Below are positions 63,499 to 64,000 of a DNA stretch of 64,000 nt, piece after piece. The stretch's first letter is position 1. Each line of letters begins with the position of its first letter. The notes under the pieces are model-generated. The model was given only the letters and a program-made list of their open reading frames with translations. It was not told where the DNA came from and did no database searches. Position numbers and translations under genes: made by a program. Origin of the DNA: JAVJRN01 sp040218415 (GTDB lineage Bacteria; Bacteroidota; Bacteroidia; Cytophagales; Cyclobacteriaceae); NCBI GenBank assembly GCA_040218415.1, contig JAVJRN010000049.1, positions 124,001 to 188,000 of the forward strand, read 5' to 3'.

Positions 63499-64000
63499 AT
63501 GAAAATCGCCTACTTACTTTCGGGGTTCATGCTGTTGTTACAAGTTGATGCGCGTATCGAAAGTGCGACAACTTACATAAAGTCTTCCTTCGGACAGCTA
63601 TCAGCGCCAGAGTTGTTTGCCTTGAGTATTGGCGCTCCCGAGATCTCCAGATATGAAGAAATTCAAGATCTGTTGGAGACGGAAATATTAGAAGTTGCTT
63701 ACGTCGATCATGGATTGATGGCTTTTGATTTTAGTATTGGGCATTTTCAGATGAAGCCTTCATTCGTTGAACGTTTGGAAAAAGAAATCAAGTCAAATTG
63801 TGAGCTGCAAGAGTATTTATGGCTCACCGAATTTGGTCATTGTGACCTTCAGCAAATTCGTAGAACAAGGTTAAAAAGAATTTCAGCACCCGATTTTATT
63901 TTGGGTTATTTATTGGCCTTTGAGCAATATTGCCGACTAACATTCCGCTTGGATGACCTGTCTTATTCATCACAATTAAAGTTTATAGCCACAGCCTATA
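63499..64000 (+). CDS. Unrecognised exported protein, 3' end outside window
   Basis: The ATG at 63499 opens a frame that runs to the window end without a stop (167 residues seen). It starts with a signal-like stretch (MKIAYLLSGFMLLLQVDA). No family is certain. The piece MAFDFSIGHFQMKPSF has the shape of a small lytic transglycosylase motif (E/D...GxFQ), so a peptidoglycan hydrolase is one possibility, but this is speculative. The gene is divergent from dnaE with a 270-base gap that shows nothing but AT-rich sequence. Confidence 0.65.
   Translation, partial: MKIAYLLSGFMLLLQVDARIESATTYIKSSFGQLSAPELFALSIGAPEISRYEEIQDLLETEILEVAYVDHGLMAFDFSIGHFQMKPSFVERLEKEIKSNCELQEYLWLTEFGHCDLQQIRRTRLKRISAPDFILGYLLAFEQYCRLTFRLDDLSYSSQLKFIATAY

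Noticed and set aside
1..64000. tRNA, rRNA or CRISPR loci
   Set aside because: No cloverleaf-like, rRNA-like or spacer-repeat sequence was seen in any gap.

Overview
The window looks like a chromosomal segment of a marine-type Bacteroidota, most likely order Cytophagales (genus not resolvable from sequence alone). The evidence is a SusC/SusD pair, C-terminal type IX secretion (T9SS) sorting tails on several secreted proteins, Bacteroidetes-type promoter boxes (TAnnTTTG), and a DNA polymerase III alpha subunit with an N-terminal exonuclease domain. About 48.6 kb of the 64 kb is one large plant cell-wall (pectin) utilization region. The rest is housekeeping and miscellaneous genes with several gene relics.

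Region 1 (1-16.8 kb, + strand): a partial GH2 glycosidase, a T9SS-exported PL1 pectate lyase, a cytoplasmic GH31 of the alpha-xylosidase type, a PhyH-like Fe(II)/2-oxoglutarate oxygenase, two sodium:solute symporters, an exported LacZ-type GH2, a dihydrodipicolinate synthase/KDG aldolase-type lyase, a small T9SS protein and a TIM-barrel epimerase. This looks like uptake and breakdown of side-chain sugars (Gal, Xyl). Region 2 (16.9-23.8 kb): a divergent pectin methylesterase (CE8), then uxaB-uxaA-GH43-oxidoreductase, the galacturonate branch. Region 3 (23.8-27.8 kb, - strand): a cupin relic, a DUF4861 lipoprotein, a GH105 lipoprotein and a LacI regulator. Region 4 (28.1-44.4 kb, + strand): susC, susD, a SusE-position lipoprotein with a beta-helix, a very repetitive T9SS protein (four 205-residue modules), PL1, an esterase, PL9 and uxaC. 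Region 5 (44.5-48.6 kb, - strand): a tightly overlapping GH28-CE12-CE12-CE8 operon.

These genes fit one flow. Pectin is deesterified (CE8, CE12, esterase), cut (PL1, PL9, GH28), bound and imported (SusC/D, symporters) and trimmed (GH105, GH43, GH2, GH31). Galacturonate then goes through UxaC, UxaB and UxaA to 2-keto-3-deoxygluconate (KDG). Five related LacI-type sites (consensus close to GTGCAATCGATTACAT) lie before uxaB, susC, lacI, GH28 and a dead KDG-kinase fragment, so the LacI protein probably controls this regulon. KDG kinase itself survives here only as a frameshifted relic beside one of those sites.

Region 6 (49.4-64 kb) holds pirin, a DUF427 protein, an HD hydrolase, an amidohydrolase, an MFS transporter, a serine hydrolase, an outer-membrane protein, a FAD monooxygenase with a zinc-finger-like N-terminus, dnaE, and the start of an unknown exported protein. 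Between them lie a decayed partial copy of the MFS gene carrying a 188-bp MITE-like insertion with perfect 13-bp inverted ends and 7-bp target duplication, a REP-like repeat and a VOC-domain relic.
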